Source: Chryseobacterium vaccae
Lineage (GTDB): Bacteria > Bacteroidota > Bacteroidia > Flavobacteriales > Weeksellaceae
Length of the DNA: 64,000 nt
NCBI RefSeq assembly: GCF_009602705.1
Contig: NZ_VSWH01000001.1
Coordinates: 2,542,001 to 2,606,000 of the forward strand
Reading direction: 5' to 3'
A program made the translations under genes and the position numbers. The notes under the pieces are model-generated. The model did not search any database, was not told the DNA's origin, and worked only from the letters and a program-made list of their open reading frames with translations. Shown in pieces: positions 55,640 through 64,000 of this stretch (the first letter of the stretch is position 1; the number at the start of each line of letters is the position of its first letter).

Positions 55640-56575
55640 ATGAACAGATTAATTAAAGATAAAAGATTCCTTTTACCATCAGATATTAAAAAATATTCAC
55701 TCGGTTCCAAACAAAAAGTGAAAGAATATATTGAAGCTCATGGAGGCTATGTTATCCGGGATAAATATACCCCTGAAGAATACGATTATATCCTTATCGG
55801 AACCCAGGTTAACGACTTTGGATATAAAGCCTCAAGACATCTTGAATTATATCCTGAAGCTAAAATCCTGTTTGAACAGGAACTCCTCATGGAATCACAG
55901 GAAGAAAACAGATATCTCAAGTCTTTTTTCAAAGATTGTATGGATAGGTTCAGAGCTGTTTTTTCACATCCTGACATTTTAGTGGCCTACTATTCAGTGG
56001 GCCGGCCTTATGGACCCGATGATTTTCAAAAAATTGAAAAAAAGCTTAATCAGAATATTCCTGCAGCGATAAAAGAGTTTTATTCAATCTTTGGACAACT
56101 GAAACTGATCTGGACCTACTGCAGCATCAATACTCAGCGAAGCTTTTATAATGACAAAAATGTTTATAACCTTATGACAAACAGTTGTGGAGAAATGTAC
56201 GGCTCCATTCAGATCCTGGATCTAAAAATGGCCCTGTTTGAAGACTGGACCAAACATGAACATGCCGTTCATCTGACATCAGGGAAAAGCTTAAAGATTT
56301 TTGATTACTATTCTGATTATCATATGGCTGCTTTTGACCTTGAGAATGACAATCCCTTGGTATATATCGGTGATGATTACGGGGTAACTTTTGAAGACTG
56401 TCAACCCATGCTTTTTTCCGATTATTTAAAACTGGTCATTAACTCTTATGGCTTTTCCCACAGAAGTTATTTATTTGAAGGCGCATACGGACGTAAAAAG
56501 AGTATGCCTGCGCTATCTGAAATACTAAAAAATCCTATTGAATTAATTCCGGTTAAATTAGACGATATTGAATAA
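55640..56575 (+). CDS. BRCT-like domain fused to SMI1/KNR4 (SUKH) domain
   Basis: A 311-residue protein in two parts. Residues about 10-85 have a BRCT-like pattern: GSKQKVKEYIEAHGGYV, then YDYILIG and KASRHLELYPEAKILFEQEL. Residues about 120-290 fit the SUKH fold: YGPDDFQKIEKKLNQNIPAAI, EFYSIFGQLKL and a later YIGDDYGVTFEDC. SUKH proteins are the widest immunity family against polymorphic toxins; BRCT domains bind phosphopeptides or DNA ends. The pairing is unusual and may aim the immunity domain at a DNA-acting toxin. Confidence 0.7.
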   Translation: MNRLIKDKRFLLPSDIKKYSLGSKQKVKEYIEAHGGYVIRDKYTPEEYDYILIGTQVNDFGYKASRHLELYPEAKILFEQELLMESQEENRYLKSFFKDCMDRFRAVFSHPDILVAYYSVGRPYGPDDFQKIEKKLNQNIPAAIKEFYSIFGQLKLIWTYCSINTQRSFYNDKNVYNLMTNSCGEMYGSIQILDLKMALFEDWTKHEHAVHLTSGKSLKIFDYYSDYHMAAFDLENDNPLVYIGDDYGVTFEDCQPMLFSDYLKLVINSYGFSHRSYLFEGAYGRKKSMPALSEILKNPIELIPVKLDDIE

Positions 56576-56579
56576 CAAA

Positions 56580-57138
56580 ATGCAGTTTTCACGCTTAAAA
56601 TGGCTTAAAGGAAAGCCCGGAATCGCTACTTAAATACAGAAATAACCATGAACTTCATAAAAAAGCACTTATCAAAAACAAGATCAGCGTCATTTTAACT
56701 TTACAGATTTCTGAGCCGGATTTAAACGTTTCCGAATTTGCAGGTTTTAAAATTGTAAATTGTTATGAACTGCTTGAAAAATATAATTATCGTTCATCAC
56801 AGGATTCTGAATTAAAGAAACTTGAATACATTTCTAAAGAGATCATTAATTCTGAAGATCCTATTTTAATCTGTAATACCGGATTAAGTACGATGGACTT
56901 TGATATCATCTCTGAGATTTTGAGGCCATACGAATTAACCATCAACAAAATCTTAGTCCCCAACCCATCCAAAAGAAACAAAAAACTTGCTGATGGACAG
57001 GAAATGTATAGAAACCACAGCCGCTGGCTTCATTTTTATCCCGGAGAAATTGAGGATATCTATAACGATTTTGAAGAGGAAATTAAAGACTTAAAAACAA
57101 GGTATGAAAATACAGAAACGAAAATATTGGAAATATAA
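56580..57138 (+). pseudogene. frameshifted gene, unknown immunity-like protein
   Basis: ATG 56580 opens MQFSRLKWLKGKPGIAT and stops, while the next frame continues with ESLLKYRNNHELHKK without a break to 57138. Taking one C from the CCC at 56616-56618 joins both parts as GKPESLLKYRN. The span of 559 bases is 186 codons plus one base, as expected for a single-base insertion. The joined protein would have about 185 residues. An in-frame ATG at 56893 leaves only the last 81 residues. It could also be a sequencing error. Confidence 0.72.
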
Positions 57139-57211
57139 ACCTCAACTTGCAGGATATTGGTGCAATACGTAGATTTGGGAGATTACAACATTTAATAAAA
57201 ACTAATAACTA

Positions 57212-57772
57212 ATGGCGAACAGATCTTATCTATACAGCGCAAATACAGAAGTAACCAGGCTGCGTGATGTATCGGAATGGAACTATGAAATTCCTTTATT
57301 CCATAAAATAGTTTTAGGTTCTGAAACTCAAATGTCTAATTCTAAAATATGGAACTTTGAACATCCCATCGCCATCAAGGGCGATTTTAAAAACGGATTA
57401 AAGAAATTTTATGATCTTTTAGATTACCTGGAAACACAGGCATATATCGACACACAGGTAATAACCGGGATCAGACAGGACACAATAGATTTCTTCGAAA
57501 AATATCCTGAAAGAGCGTTGGATCTGTTTTTTCTGGAAGCAGGAGAAGTTTTTGACATGGCAGGAGATATTGCTCCCATTGAGCAGCAGAACGAATTGTT
57601 TTACGATGAAATTATCTCAATATCCAAAGACATTGACGATATTTTAGAGAAAAAACCGGATAATGTATTTGATTTTAAAGATTCTCTATGGCTGCAGGAA
57701 TTGAAAAAAGATATCAATGCTTTATCTGTATACTGGACTTATGTAACCTATTTTTCATTCAACAAATCGTAA
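57212..57772 (+). CDS. hypothetical protein (MANRSYLYS-type), possible immunity protein
   Basis: A 186-residue soluble, acidic protein. It begins MANRSYLYSANTEVTRLRDVSEWNYEIPL; this start is shared by a family seen in toxin-immunity loci of many bacteria, as I recall. The rest is helical with ALDLFFLEAGEVFDMAGDIA. No signal peptide is present. It lies between a broken gene and a very short ORF. Confidence 0.68.
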   Translation: MANRSYLYSANTEVTRLRDVSEWNYEIPLFHKIVLGSETQMSNSKIWNFEHPIAIKGDFKNGLKKFYDLLDYLETQAYIDTQVITGIRQDTIDFFEKYPERALDLFFLEAGEVFDMAGDIAPIEQQNELFYDEIISISKDIDDILEKKPDNVFDFKDSLWLQELKKDINALSVYWTYVTYFSFNKS

Positions 57773-57798
57773 ACAGAACCATTCTTAAATAAAAAAAC

Positions 57799-57930
57799 AT
57801 GTTGGCAATACACAAATACCGGGTAACGGATTACTCGGTAAAGGAAAGAGATACAAAAGAAATCTTTAATTATTGCTTTGAGTTTTCAGACGAAGACTTT
57901 AGTTTTGAGGATTGGTCGGAAGTATTTTAA
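57799..57930 (+). CDS. small acidic ORF, 43 residues
   Basis: A short frame, MLAIHKYRVTDYSVKERD at the start and an acidic, aromatic end (FSDEDFSFEDWSEVF). It starts 26 bp after the previous gene. It may be a real small protein or the start of a lost immunity gene; the stretch up to 58,073 has no further coding signal. Confidence 0.4.
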   Translation: MLAIHKYRVTDYSVKERDTKEIFNYCFEFSDEDFSFEDWSEVF

Positions 57931-58073
57931 ACAGGATATTAAGTCAAGAGTTACCTTAAGACGATATGCTTATAAAAAATCTTTGATTTTTTCCTTAATT
58001 ATTCTTAGCACTTAAATGGTCTTAATGTTTTAAATTTATTTAAAATATTAAGACCTTACATCAACAGAAAATT

Positions 58074-59045
58074 ATGGCAAAAAATAAACTTGACACCTTT
58101 AAAAACCATCTTGGTTATGATGGCAAAAAATTCAATCCCGAAAAAGCTATTTCAATATTGAATGAAATCGGAGTTGATGCAACCAACGATATTGGTGAGA
58201 CCCCTTTGATCATTGCGGCTTACTTAGAAAGAATAGAAATATTAAAGATAATCATTCAACAGACCCAGAACATTGACCAAAAAGTGCAGGGAAGCATAAC
58301 AGAAACTGCCCTTTTAGAAGCTTGCGGACAAAGGCGTCTGGAAAGTATCAAACTATTGGTTGAAGCAGGTGCTGGCCTGGAACAGGAAGATAGATTTGGT
58401 TTGACACCGCTGTCAAGAATATTTACCAATACTTTTTCCGATCCAATTCCAAGTGCAGATTATCTGGTTTCTAAAGGTGCGAAGATTACGGACAGAGTTA
58501 TTAATATGGGAATGTCCTGGAATAAAGAGAGGTTTACCGATTTTTTAAAAACCATCCACTACGACCCGGGAAATATTTCATTACCTGTAGAAGACACCGT
58601 TCAGGAGGAAGAAATAAAAATTGACACTTCAATTGACATAGAACATATACACCATGTTGTTAATAACAAAAATTATTTTGAAACCGCGAAAATAATCTGG
58701 AAAAAACTGGTTCCAAAATCCGGGCAGGCAGACACTGTACAGGGTGAATTATTGAGAGCAATTGAAAAGTTAAGAGACGAAGCCCAGAGAAATGGAAATG
58801 GAAACTTCAATAAAAACTGCCACGGTCTGCTCATTGACTTTTTAAGGAGCGAATTAACAGGTAAAAATCTTTTTGAAAAAGAAATAACAGATGAAATAAA
58901 TGACGACTTAGATAGGTTATCTTTTGAAAATAAGCCTTACACAGAGGACGACATTTACGACAGAATTACAGAGAGAATTGTTGATTGGTATTTGAAAAAT
59001 CCGACACAAATTTTACATCAAAAGGATGATCAGCTGTATTGCTAA
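58074..59045 (+). CDS. ankyrin-repeat protein
   Basis: A 323-residue protein. Residues about 35-145 form three to four ankyrin repeats: GETPLIIAAYLERIEILKII, ETALLEACGQRRLESIKLLV and GLTPLSRIF. The C-terminal half is unrelated, acidic and helical (about 190-310), with FETAKIIWKKLVPKSGQAD. Ankyrin proteins of this size are often found among immunity genes for polymorphic toxins; they act by binding partner proteins. Confidence 0.78.
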   Translation: MAKNKLDTFKNHLGYDGKKFNPEKAISILNEIGVDATNDIGETPLIIAAYLERIEILKIIIQQTQNIDQKVQGSITETALLEACGQRRLESIKLLVEAGAGLEQEDRFGLTPLSRIFTNTFSDPIPSADYLVSKGAKITDRVINMGMSWNKERFTDFLKTIHYDPGNISLPVEDTVQEEEIKIDTSIDIEHIHHVVNNKNYFETAKIIWKKLVPKSGQADTVQGELLRAIEKLRDEAQRNGNGNFNKNCHGLLIDFLRSELTGKNLFEKEITDEINDDLDRLSFENKPYTEDDIYDRITERIVDWYLKNPTQILHQKDDQLYC

Positions 59046-59127
59046 ACTCAACAATGCAGTTCCGTAAAATCTCCTGACGTTTTGGAATAACACGATAAGC
59101 AGCAACTAAAATAATATACCAATAGTC

Positions 59128-59559
59128 ATGACACAACAAATTCGGGATGCATTACTTTATAAGGACAAAGAATACTATCTGAATAATGAAATTTTAGAGT
59201 ATTATTTTAACGAATTCCCTGAGCGAAAACCGGAAAATACAGGAGGGTTTAGTGCTTGCTGGAGAGGATATGTGGCATTCTTTGAAATAAAAAATAATGA
59301 ATTAATCATAAGAAAAATAAACTGTCTGTTTAATCAGGAACGGGAAAAATATGAAGAAGCCATTCCGTATTTTGAAAAGGTGGAATCCAATTTTAAAAAA
59401 GAAGATACTTTTAATGGATGTTATGCATTATGCCTGAAGCAGATCGCAATAAAAACTTCTGATGAAAAGCTGATGAAAAAGTCTAAAAAATATTATGAAA
59501 AGGTAAAAAACAAAGCCGGGCTTCCTGAAGTAATAAAAAATGCGTTCAAAGAAACTTAA
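59128..59559 (+). CDS. hypothetical protein, perhaps a chimera of two immunity-type genes
   Basis: A 143-residue protein. The first 70 residues (MTQQIRDALLYKDKEYYLNN, CWRGYVAFFEIKNNELII) read like the start of a known type of flavobacterial immunity protein. From about residue 72 the pattern changes to a TPR-like helix pair (EAIPYFEKVESNFKKEDTF) that does not fit the first part. It could be a deletion fusion between two neighbours. Confidence 0.6.
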   Translation: MTQQIRDALLYKDKEYYLNNEILEYYFNEFPERKPENTGGFSACWRGYVAFFEIKNNELIIRKINCLFNQEREKYEEAIPYFEKVESNFKKEDTFNGCYALCLKQIAIKTSDEKLMKKSKKYYEKVKNKAGLPEVIKNAFKET

Positions 59560-59651
59560 TAAACACGGATAAAACAAAGGGCTAAATTACACCACTTATT
59601 CATCCGCTATTGTTTTTTTTAGTTAGCTGTAATTCCAAAAACTAACAGTAA

Positions 59652-60131
59652 GTGAAAATCATATTAAAATGTCCATTTTGTGGCAAGCAAATTCAAAAAA
59701 AAATATCTAAACACCTTAAACTTCATTCTGAAAAAATGAATGAATTAGAATTAAATGACAAGTTTGAATTTACAATTGATTCATTTATTGGCGGTTGGTT
59801 ATTTTTAAAAATATCAAAGTTTTGAAAACTTGATAACTTTCAAAATGATCTGCAAAAATTAATAGAGGCGAATTTCTCAAAAAAGGAAGAATTAAGTACA
59901 GAACAAAAAAATAAAATAAAAAAACAACAAAAACTAAGTATTGAAAAAAATAATTCAGAACAAAAAAAATATAAAGAAAAAATAAGAATTGAAAATGAAA
60001 CTTTCAAAGAACAATTAGTTAACAACAAAATTAAAAGGATTAAATCTTCGTTAAAAAATAACGAGCGTGAATTAAATGGCAATAGCAATTCTATTAAGCC
60101 AATTTATCATAGAAAAGGATCAAAAAATTAG
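59652..60131 (+). pseudogene. zinc-finger/coiled-coil gene with an in-frame TGA
   Basis: GTG 59652 opens CPFCGKQIQKKISKHLKLH, a C2H2-like finger, and runs to TGA at 59823-59825. The same frame then stays open for 101 more codons to 60131, with a Lys/Glu/Asn-rich coiled-coil. The span is exactly 159 codons before the last stop. TGG to TGA by one change would explain it. A minus-strand frame in the same place is an artefact of low-complexity sequence. The 610-bp gap between annotated genes is thus filled by this remnant. Confidence 0.6.
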
Positions 60132-60169
60132 AACTGCAGAATAAAACCGTCAACTATAAATGTAATTTT

Positions 60170-60931
60170 ATGACAATGCTTGATTACAACGAATTTGCTC
60201 AATCTGAATTAAACGAACTCATTCCTATTCAAGAGGAATTTATAAATAAATACAATATAAATTCTTTTACGAATTGGTTCTATGATAGTGACTCTCAAAT
60301 TTTAAGATTGTATAACAATGATCATGACGAAATTTTCTTTAAATATATTCCAATAGGAACTTATTCTTTAACATCTGAAACCTGGATGTGGAGCTGGTTT
60401 AACAATTACTTAACTGAAAATAACAAATCAGAAACACTGAAAATCAAAGATTTTGGACAAGAAAATTCTTTCAAAAAGTTATATGAAGGAACGTTTTCAA
60501 GCGATAAATTTGATAGTGATGAATTTATCGCAATAAGTTTTAAAATTTTAAGAGGAATTGGTGTTTATATTGCATCAACAGAAAAACTTAATTTTTATTT
60601 GCTTTTAACAGAAATAATTGAAGCTGACAACAATCCAGAGATTAAAATGCTAAAACAGAAGAAAATGGATTGTGGAAACCATGGTTTTAAAAGACCGGCT
60701 TATGTTTGTCAACATTTGAATTTGGAAACTCCTGTTGGATTTGAAGAAGCATTTGATACTTATAAAGGGATGGAATTGGATGATGAGGAAGATTTCCAAG
60801 CCTGGTGTAACGACTGCGAAAAAATAAGAATTAAATATGATGGATGGGATGAAGAGTCAGAAAAGTTTGCAAAAATAAAATTAGTATGTGAAGATTGTTA
60901 TTTTGAAATGAAAAAACTAAATAACTTATAA
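60170..60931 (+). CDS. DUF6882-like protein with Cys/His tail
   Basis: A 253-residue protein. The first 150 residues fit DUF6882 as I recall it, with YDSDSQILRLYNN and TWMWSWFNN. The tail holds a likely zinc site: CGNHG, VCQHL, CNDC and CEDC within residues about 163-245. The zinc-type tail is not usual for this family, so it may be a fusion. The gene is AT-rich, as is the remnant before it. Confidence 0.62.
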   Translation: MTMLDYNEFAQSELNELIPIQEEFINKYNINSFTNWFYDSDSQILRLYNNDHDEIFFKYIPIGTYSLTSETWMWSWFNNYLTENNKSETLKIKDFGQENSFKKLYEGTFSSDKFDSDEFIAISFKILRGIGVYIASTEKLNFYLLLTEIIEADNNPEIKMLKQKKMDCGNHGFKRPAYVCQHLNLETPVGFEEAFDTYKGMELDDEEDFQAWCNDCEKIRIKYDGWDEESEKFAKIKLVCEDCYFEMKKLNNL

Positions 60932-60946
60932 AAAACTGCTAATAAC

Positions 60947-61963
60947 ATGCTGAAAACAACCCGCGAACTCATTGAATATTTAAAACTTCCCTCTTCAGAA
61001 AGAGAATCCGCTATTATATGTTCATTGGTAAATTCTATTGTAAAATGTGGTGGCAAAAGTGATGTAAATGAAATTTTAAATCAGTATCTAAACCATCCTT
61101 TTGATTTTGATTACACTTATTTACTGCCTGTTTTTAAAGCATTGGGAACCCATTCTACTGCAGAACAGATTTTCAATATATCTATCCACCAAAATAAACT
61201 GGTTGAAAATGTAGACCCGGAAATTTTAGAAGTTTTGGGCCATTTAAAATATGAACAGATAAAACCTATTTTAGCTGACTATCTTTTTGGAAACAGCGAA
61301 GAAACCGATTATTATATTTCAAGATCTGCCGTTCTGGGACTATTAAATTTTGACTGTACCGAATATCAAAAAGAGATTGAAACAGAAATTGAAAAATGTT
61401 ATGGAAAAAATTTATTCCCTGAATTTGTTCCGGCATTGGTGAGCAGACTGGAAGATCCTCATGTCATACTTGATAAGCTCTTTGAGTTAGGAAATCAATT
61501 CGCATCCACAGACTGTAATGCAGGGATTGTACTTGGTTTTTCGCTTTGCGGAGAACAGGGAAAACCCTATTTCAGGAAAATTCTTTTTGACAGGAACTGG
61601 GAAGTTGATTCCACAGCAACAGGAACCGTTCATTTCGCTTATCAAGGATTGAAAAACTTAGGGATCGCTTTTAAGGAACTCTACCATGAAATAAAAATGA
61701 TTCCCGATGAAGAAAATCTTGAATATGCTTTAGATGTTTTTTTCGCCTTACTTGAAAGAAAACTTGATGATATTGAACCGGACCCGGAAGAATCGTTTGC
61801 AGACATTTACACCACCTTATTTCCATGGAAAAACGAAAATGAAAGCGGCAATATCATTGATCTGGCAGGATCTGTCAACAAAACAGAAAAAGCTTATCAG
61901 ATAAAAAAACTCACTGAAATGAAAATGGATGAGGAAGCCCTACTAAAAAACTACATCAGCTAA
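60947..61963 (+). CDS. HEAT-like helical repeat protein, possible immunity protein
   Basis: A 338-residue, all-helical protein with repeats such as LEVLGHLKYEQIKPILADYL and YYISRSAVLGLLNFD, typical of HEAT-like folds. It has acidic stretches (DDIEPDPEESFAD). No enzyme motif is seen. It starts 15 bp after the gene before it and is probably co-transcribed. Helical-repeat immunity proteins wrap around their toxins. Confidence 0.68.
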   Translation: MLKTTRELIEYLKLPSSERESAIICSLVNSIVKCGGKSDVNEILNQYLNHPFDFDYTYLLPVFKALGTHSTAEQIFNISIHQNKLVENVDPEILEVLGHLKYEQIKPILADYLFGNSEETDYYISRSAVLGLLNFDCTEYQKEIETEIEKCYGKNLFPEFVPALVSRLEDPHVILDKLFELGNQFASTDCNAGIVLGFSLCGEQGKPYFRKILFDRNWEVDSTATGTVHFAYQGLKNLGIAFKELYHEIKMIPDEENLEYALDVFFALLERKLDDIEPDPEESFADIYTTLFPWKNENESGNIIDLAGSVNKTEKAYQIKKLTEMKMDEEALLKNYIS

Positions 61964-62024
61964 CTTTGATTTTACCGATTTACAGCTAAAGCCAACCCCA
62001 TCTTACAAAAACAAAAGACAGTCC

Positions 62025-62639
62025 ATGAAAATAAAAAATTTTAACACTGAAGGTGTATTAATCATCGCCAATATGACAAAATGCAAGGAATACTATTCCG
62101 ATAAGGAATTTGATTATGCCTATCCGGAAGGGCTATCCGAATTAATGATGAAAGGCATTGTTCATATCATCACAACACAGGAAACTGTTAAAAACCTGAG
62201 TTTTGTTTTTAATAAAGCAGAAATTGACTTAGATAAATGGAAATACAGGGAATCATATAACTATCTGAATGTGGATGAAGGAGACAAAGTTCTTCTGGTT
62301 CCTCACGGTACTTTTACAAGAATGTGCCGGGCCTGGGGCGAAAGCGATACATTAACTGATGAGGACGTTGATAATTTTGAATTTCTAAAGGGAATAATGA
62401 CCAAACAGGGCAAAGAAATAACCTTTACTCCGAATTCTATACTGGAAAAAAGGCTTCAGCTCCGTGATGAAGATGAAAAGAAACTCTATGAACACTCACC
62501 CCAGATCAACCTGGAAACCGGATTAAACAATATAGATATTTACACCAAAAATAAAAAAGAAATCACATTTATCATTACAAAAACAGACACCGTGGATTCA
62601 GATAGAATTACCTTAAAACCGGTTGAACTGATAGGATAA
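62025..62639 (+). CDS. hypothetical protein, unknown
   Basis: A 204-residue soluble protein (MKIKNFNTEGVLIIANMTKC) with no signal peptide. It contains GDKVLLVPHGTFTRMCRAWG and DEDVDNFEFLKGIMTK. I recognise no family. The size and the place in the run fit an immunity-type protein, but nothing in the sequence proves it. Confidence 0.62.
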   Translation: MKIKNFNTEGVLIIANMTKCKEYYSDKEFDYAYPEGLSELMMKGIVHIITTQETVKNLSFVFNKAEIDLDKWKYRESYNYLNVDEGDKVLLVPHGTFTRMCRAWGESDTLTDEDVDNFEFLKGIMTKQGKEITFTPNSILEKRLQLRDEDEKKLYEHSPQINLETGLNNIDIYTKNKKEITFIITKTDTVDSDRITLKPVELIG

Positions 62640-62654
62640 CGATAACAACAGTGT

Positions 62655-63443
62655 ATGAAAAACAGCATATTATTATTTATTTTAATCTTTTGCAGTATAA
62701 AAACATGGGCATGTTCATGTATTTTTGAAAACATTGCTCAGGAATATATGGAAGCCGATTTCGTAGGTATTGTTTCTATTAAAAAAACTTATAACAATAA
62801 AACGGTAGAGCTTGCCAAAGACTTTCAGCGAAGTACTTATAAAGCAGATTTAGCTTTTGAAAAAATTTATAAAGGAAATGAATTTGATGTTTTAAACATT
62901 TATGGAAAAGCTAATGTGACAGATGATGAACCATTACTTTTCGGAGGCTGCGATTTATATGTTGAAAAAGGAGAAAAATACCTCGTAATCCTCAAGAAAA
63001 ACCAGAATAATGAGTATTGGGCGAGCATGTGCAGCCGGGTAATTTATTTATCTTCAGAACAAAATCCCTTAAGTGATGAATCAGAGAAAATTAATTCATA
63101 TTCAAATTTATTCTCAGGCATTGAAAAATATAAGGAACAGTTTTCCACGTTAAAGTTTGTCAATCTCTACGATAAGACCTTAAGACTGAATCATAAAACA
63201 AATAAGCTGGAATCAGATTTTACAAAACTAAAAATAGGAGATCCTTCCGACAAAATCGGGTTTTATAAAGTCATTTTAAATGATAAGATGAAAATTGACC
63301 ATATTGTCCCCATAAAAAAAGTAGGAACCAGAGATGAAGAAATTGAAGAAATAATCATGAAAAATTTAAGCTTTCCTCAATACGCACATTCTAAAAATAA
63401 ACCTGAGGAACTGTTGATATTGCTGTATTTCCAGGATTTTTAA
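62655..63443 (+). CDS. secreted protein with NTR/TIMP-like N-terminus
   Basis: A 262-residue protein with a signal peptide (MKNSILLFILIFCSIKTWA) cut just before CSC, so the mature protein starts with Cys as in TIMP/NTR-like proteins, followed by IAQEYMEADFVGIVSIKK and a later GGCDLYVEKGEKYLVIL. The N-terminal Cys and a paired later Cys fit the OB-like NTR fold. The C-terminal 90 residues are charged and unknown. It starts 15 bp after its neighbour. Confidence 0.72.
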   Translation: MKNSILLFILIFCSIKTWACSCIFENIAQEYMEADFVGIVSIKKTYNNKTVELAKDFQRSTYKADLAFEKIYKGNEFDVLNIYGKANVTDDEPLLFGGCDLYVEKGEKYLVILKKNQNNEYWASMCSRVIYLSSEQNPLSDESEKINSYSNLFSGIEKYKEQFSTLKFVNLYDKTLRLNHKTNKLESDFTKLKIGDPSDKIGFYKVILNDKMKIDHIVPIKKVGTRDEEIEEIIMKNLSFPQYAHSKNKPEELLILLYFQDF

Positions 63444-63544
63444 ATATATCCGCAGATAACATTTTAGGTTAAGAACAATCTATTTCCTTTAGCTGTCAAT
63501 ATTTTTATACTAATTCTATAAAAATCTGTATCAAATTGAAGTTT

Positions 63545-64000
63545 ATGAAGAAACTACTCTACTTCTTATTACTTATAATTATTGTGGTAAGCTGTACTAC
63601 AATTTCAGCAGAACATCAATATAAAAATACAGATAAAGGAGAATTATACTTTCCCTCTTTCGACAGCAAAAAGTATAAAATTGACTCCATAAATACCGGC
63701 CCAAATGATTCGTTAAGAGAATTTACAAACAAGTGGTATTCTAGGCATTTATATACTTTAAAAGAACCTGTCTTATCCCACAAAAAAGACAAAAATTTAA
63801 ACATAATAAGATTTACGCATTTAGGAACCTGGTCAAATCCTTATTCTTATCGAATAGAACAAGTCGGATTAAAATTCATTTTAACTTATAATAAAACAAA
63901 TGGATTAGGTGGTTACGAACCTGGAACAAGGACCAGTCATAAAACAAAAGAAATAAGTCAGAAAGAATGGAATAAAATAATAACAAAAATGGATAAAATT
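63545..64000 (+). CDS. lipoprotein, unknown (3' end outside window)
   Basis: The frame from ATG 63545 is open to the last base, giving 152 residues. The signal MKKLLYFLLLIIIVVS is followed by a lipid Cys at 17 (VVSCTT). The mature part has GELYFPSFDSKKYKIDS and THLGTWSNPYSYRIEQV. I recognise no family. It lies about 100 bp after the NTR-like gene. Confidence 0.7.
   Translation, partial: MKKLLYFLLLIIIVVSCTTISAEHQYKNTDKGELYFPSFDSKKYKIDSINTGPNDSLREFTNKWYSRHLYTLKEPVLSHKKDKNLNIIRFTHLGTWSNPYSYRIEQVGLKFILTYNKTNGLGGYEPGTRTSHKTKEISQKEWNKIITKMDKI

Noticed and set aside
59840..60088. Minus-strand ORF of 82 codons rich in Leu, Phe and Ser
   Set aside because: It is the reverse of a Lys/Glu-rich coiled-coil coding stretch on the plus strand, a common artefact.
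47526..64000. Integrated prophage or conjugative element
   Set aside because: No integrase, transposase, structural phage gene, relaxase or tra gene and no tRNA attachment site are visible.

Overview
The window looks like a chromosomal piece of a low-GC Bacteroidota, most likely a flavobacterium close to Chryseobacterium (family Weeksellaceae). The reasons are paired SusC/SusD outer-membrane uptake genes, a TamA-type barrel that is a lipoprotein (TamL), a CcoP with one heme, many promoters with the Bacteroidota -7 box TAnnTTTG in place of an E. coli -10, and few Shine-Dalgarno sites. The genus is an inference from gene style; no rRNA gene is present to confirm it. I saw no tRNA, rRNA, CRISPR array, transposase or integrase.

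Positions 1-47,525 are mostly core genes. In order: the end of a cbb3 oxidase operon (ccoO part, ccoP); tamB-tamL-yihY; argS on the minus strand; two SusC/SusD pairs on the minus strand, the first followed by a lipocalin-like lipoprotein; rnhB; yidC and pyrG; a lipid-type cluster at 27,231-33,801; YceI and a small membrane protein; radA, an AraC-type regulator, a methyltransferase, vanW and an ACP phosphodiesterase; a probable noncoding RNA on the minus strand; a DUF6702/HupE/M1 peptidase group; a double-glycine peptide; and groES-groEL, split by a four-helix-bundle gene with inverted flanks.

The lipid-type cluster is the most coherent unusual unit. It has counterparts of all four E. coli ynbABCD genes (CDP-alcohol phosphatidyltransferase, CDP-diglyceride synthetase, alpha/beta hydrolase fused to methyltransferase, PAP2 fused to dual-specificity phosphatase). 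It adds a patatin-fold protein whose catalytic residues are replaced and a short-chain dehydrogenase. This suggests a pathway that makes and modifies an unknown phospholipid.

Positions 47,526-64,000 are accessory: AT-richer, all plus strand except one small regulator, and rich in unrecognised genes. It holds a DUF262 plus HEPN two-gene module, a small HTH gene with an 18-bp palindrome between divergent promoters and a possible short RNA, an HrgA-like protein with an HTH and a nuclease-like C-terminus, a Kelch protein between two copies of a short repeat, and from 54,773 on a run of immunity-protein-like genes (BRCT+SUKH, ankyrin, HEAT-like, DUF6882-like and unknowns) without any toxin. Two of these genes are broken, one by a single-base frameshift and one by an in-frame TGA, so the run looks like an orphan immunity bank under turnover.
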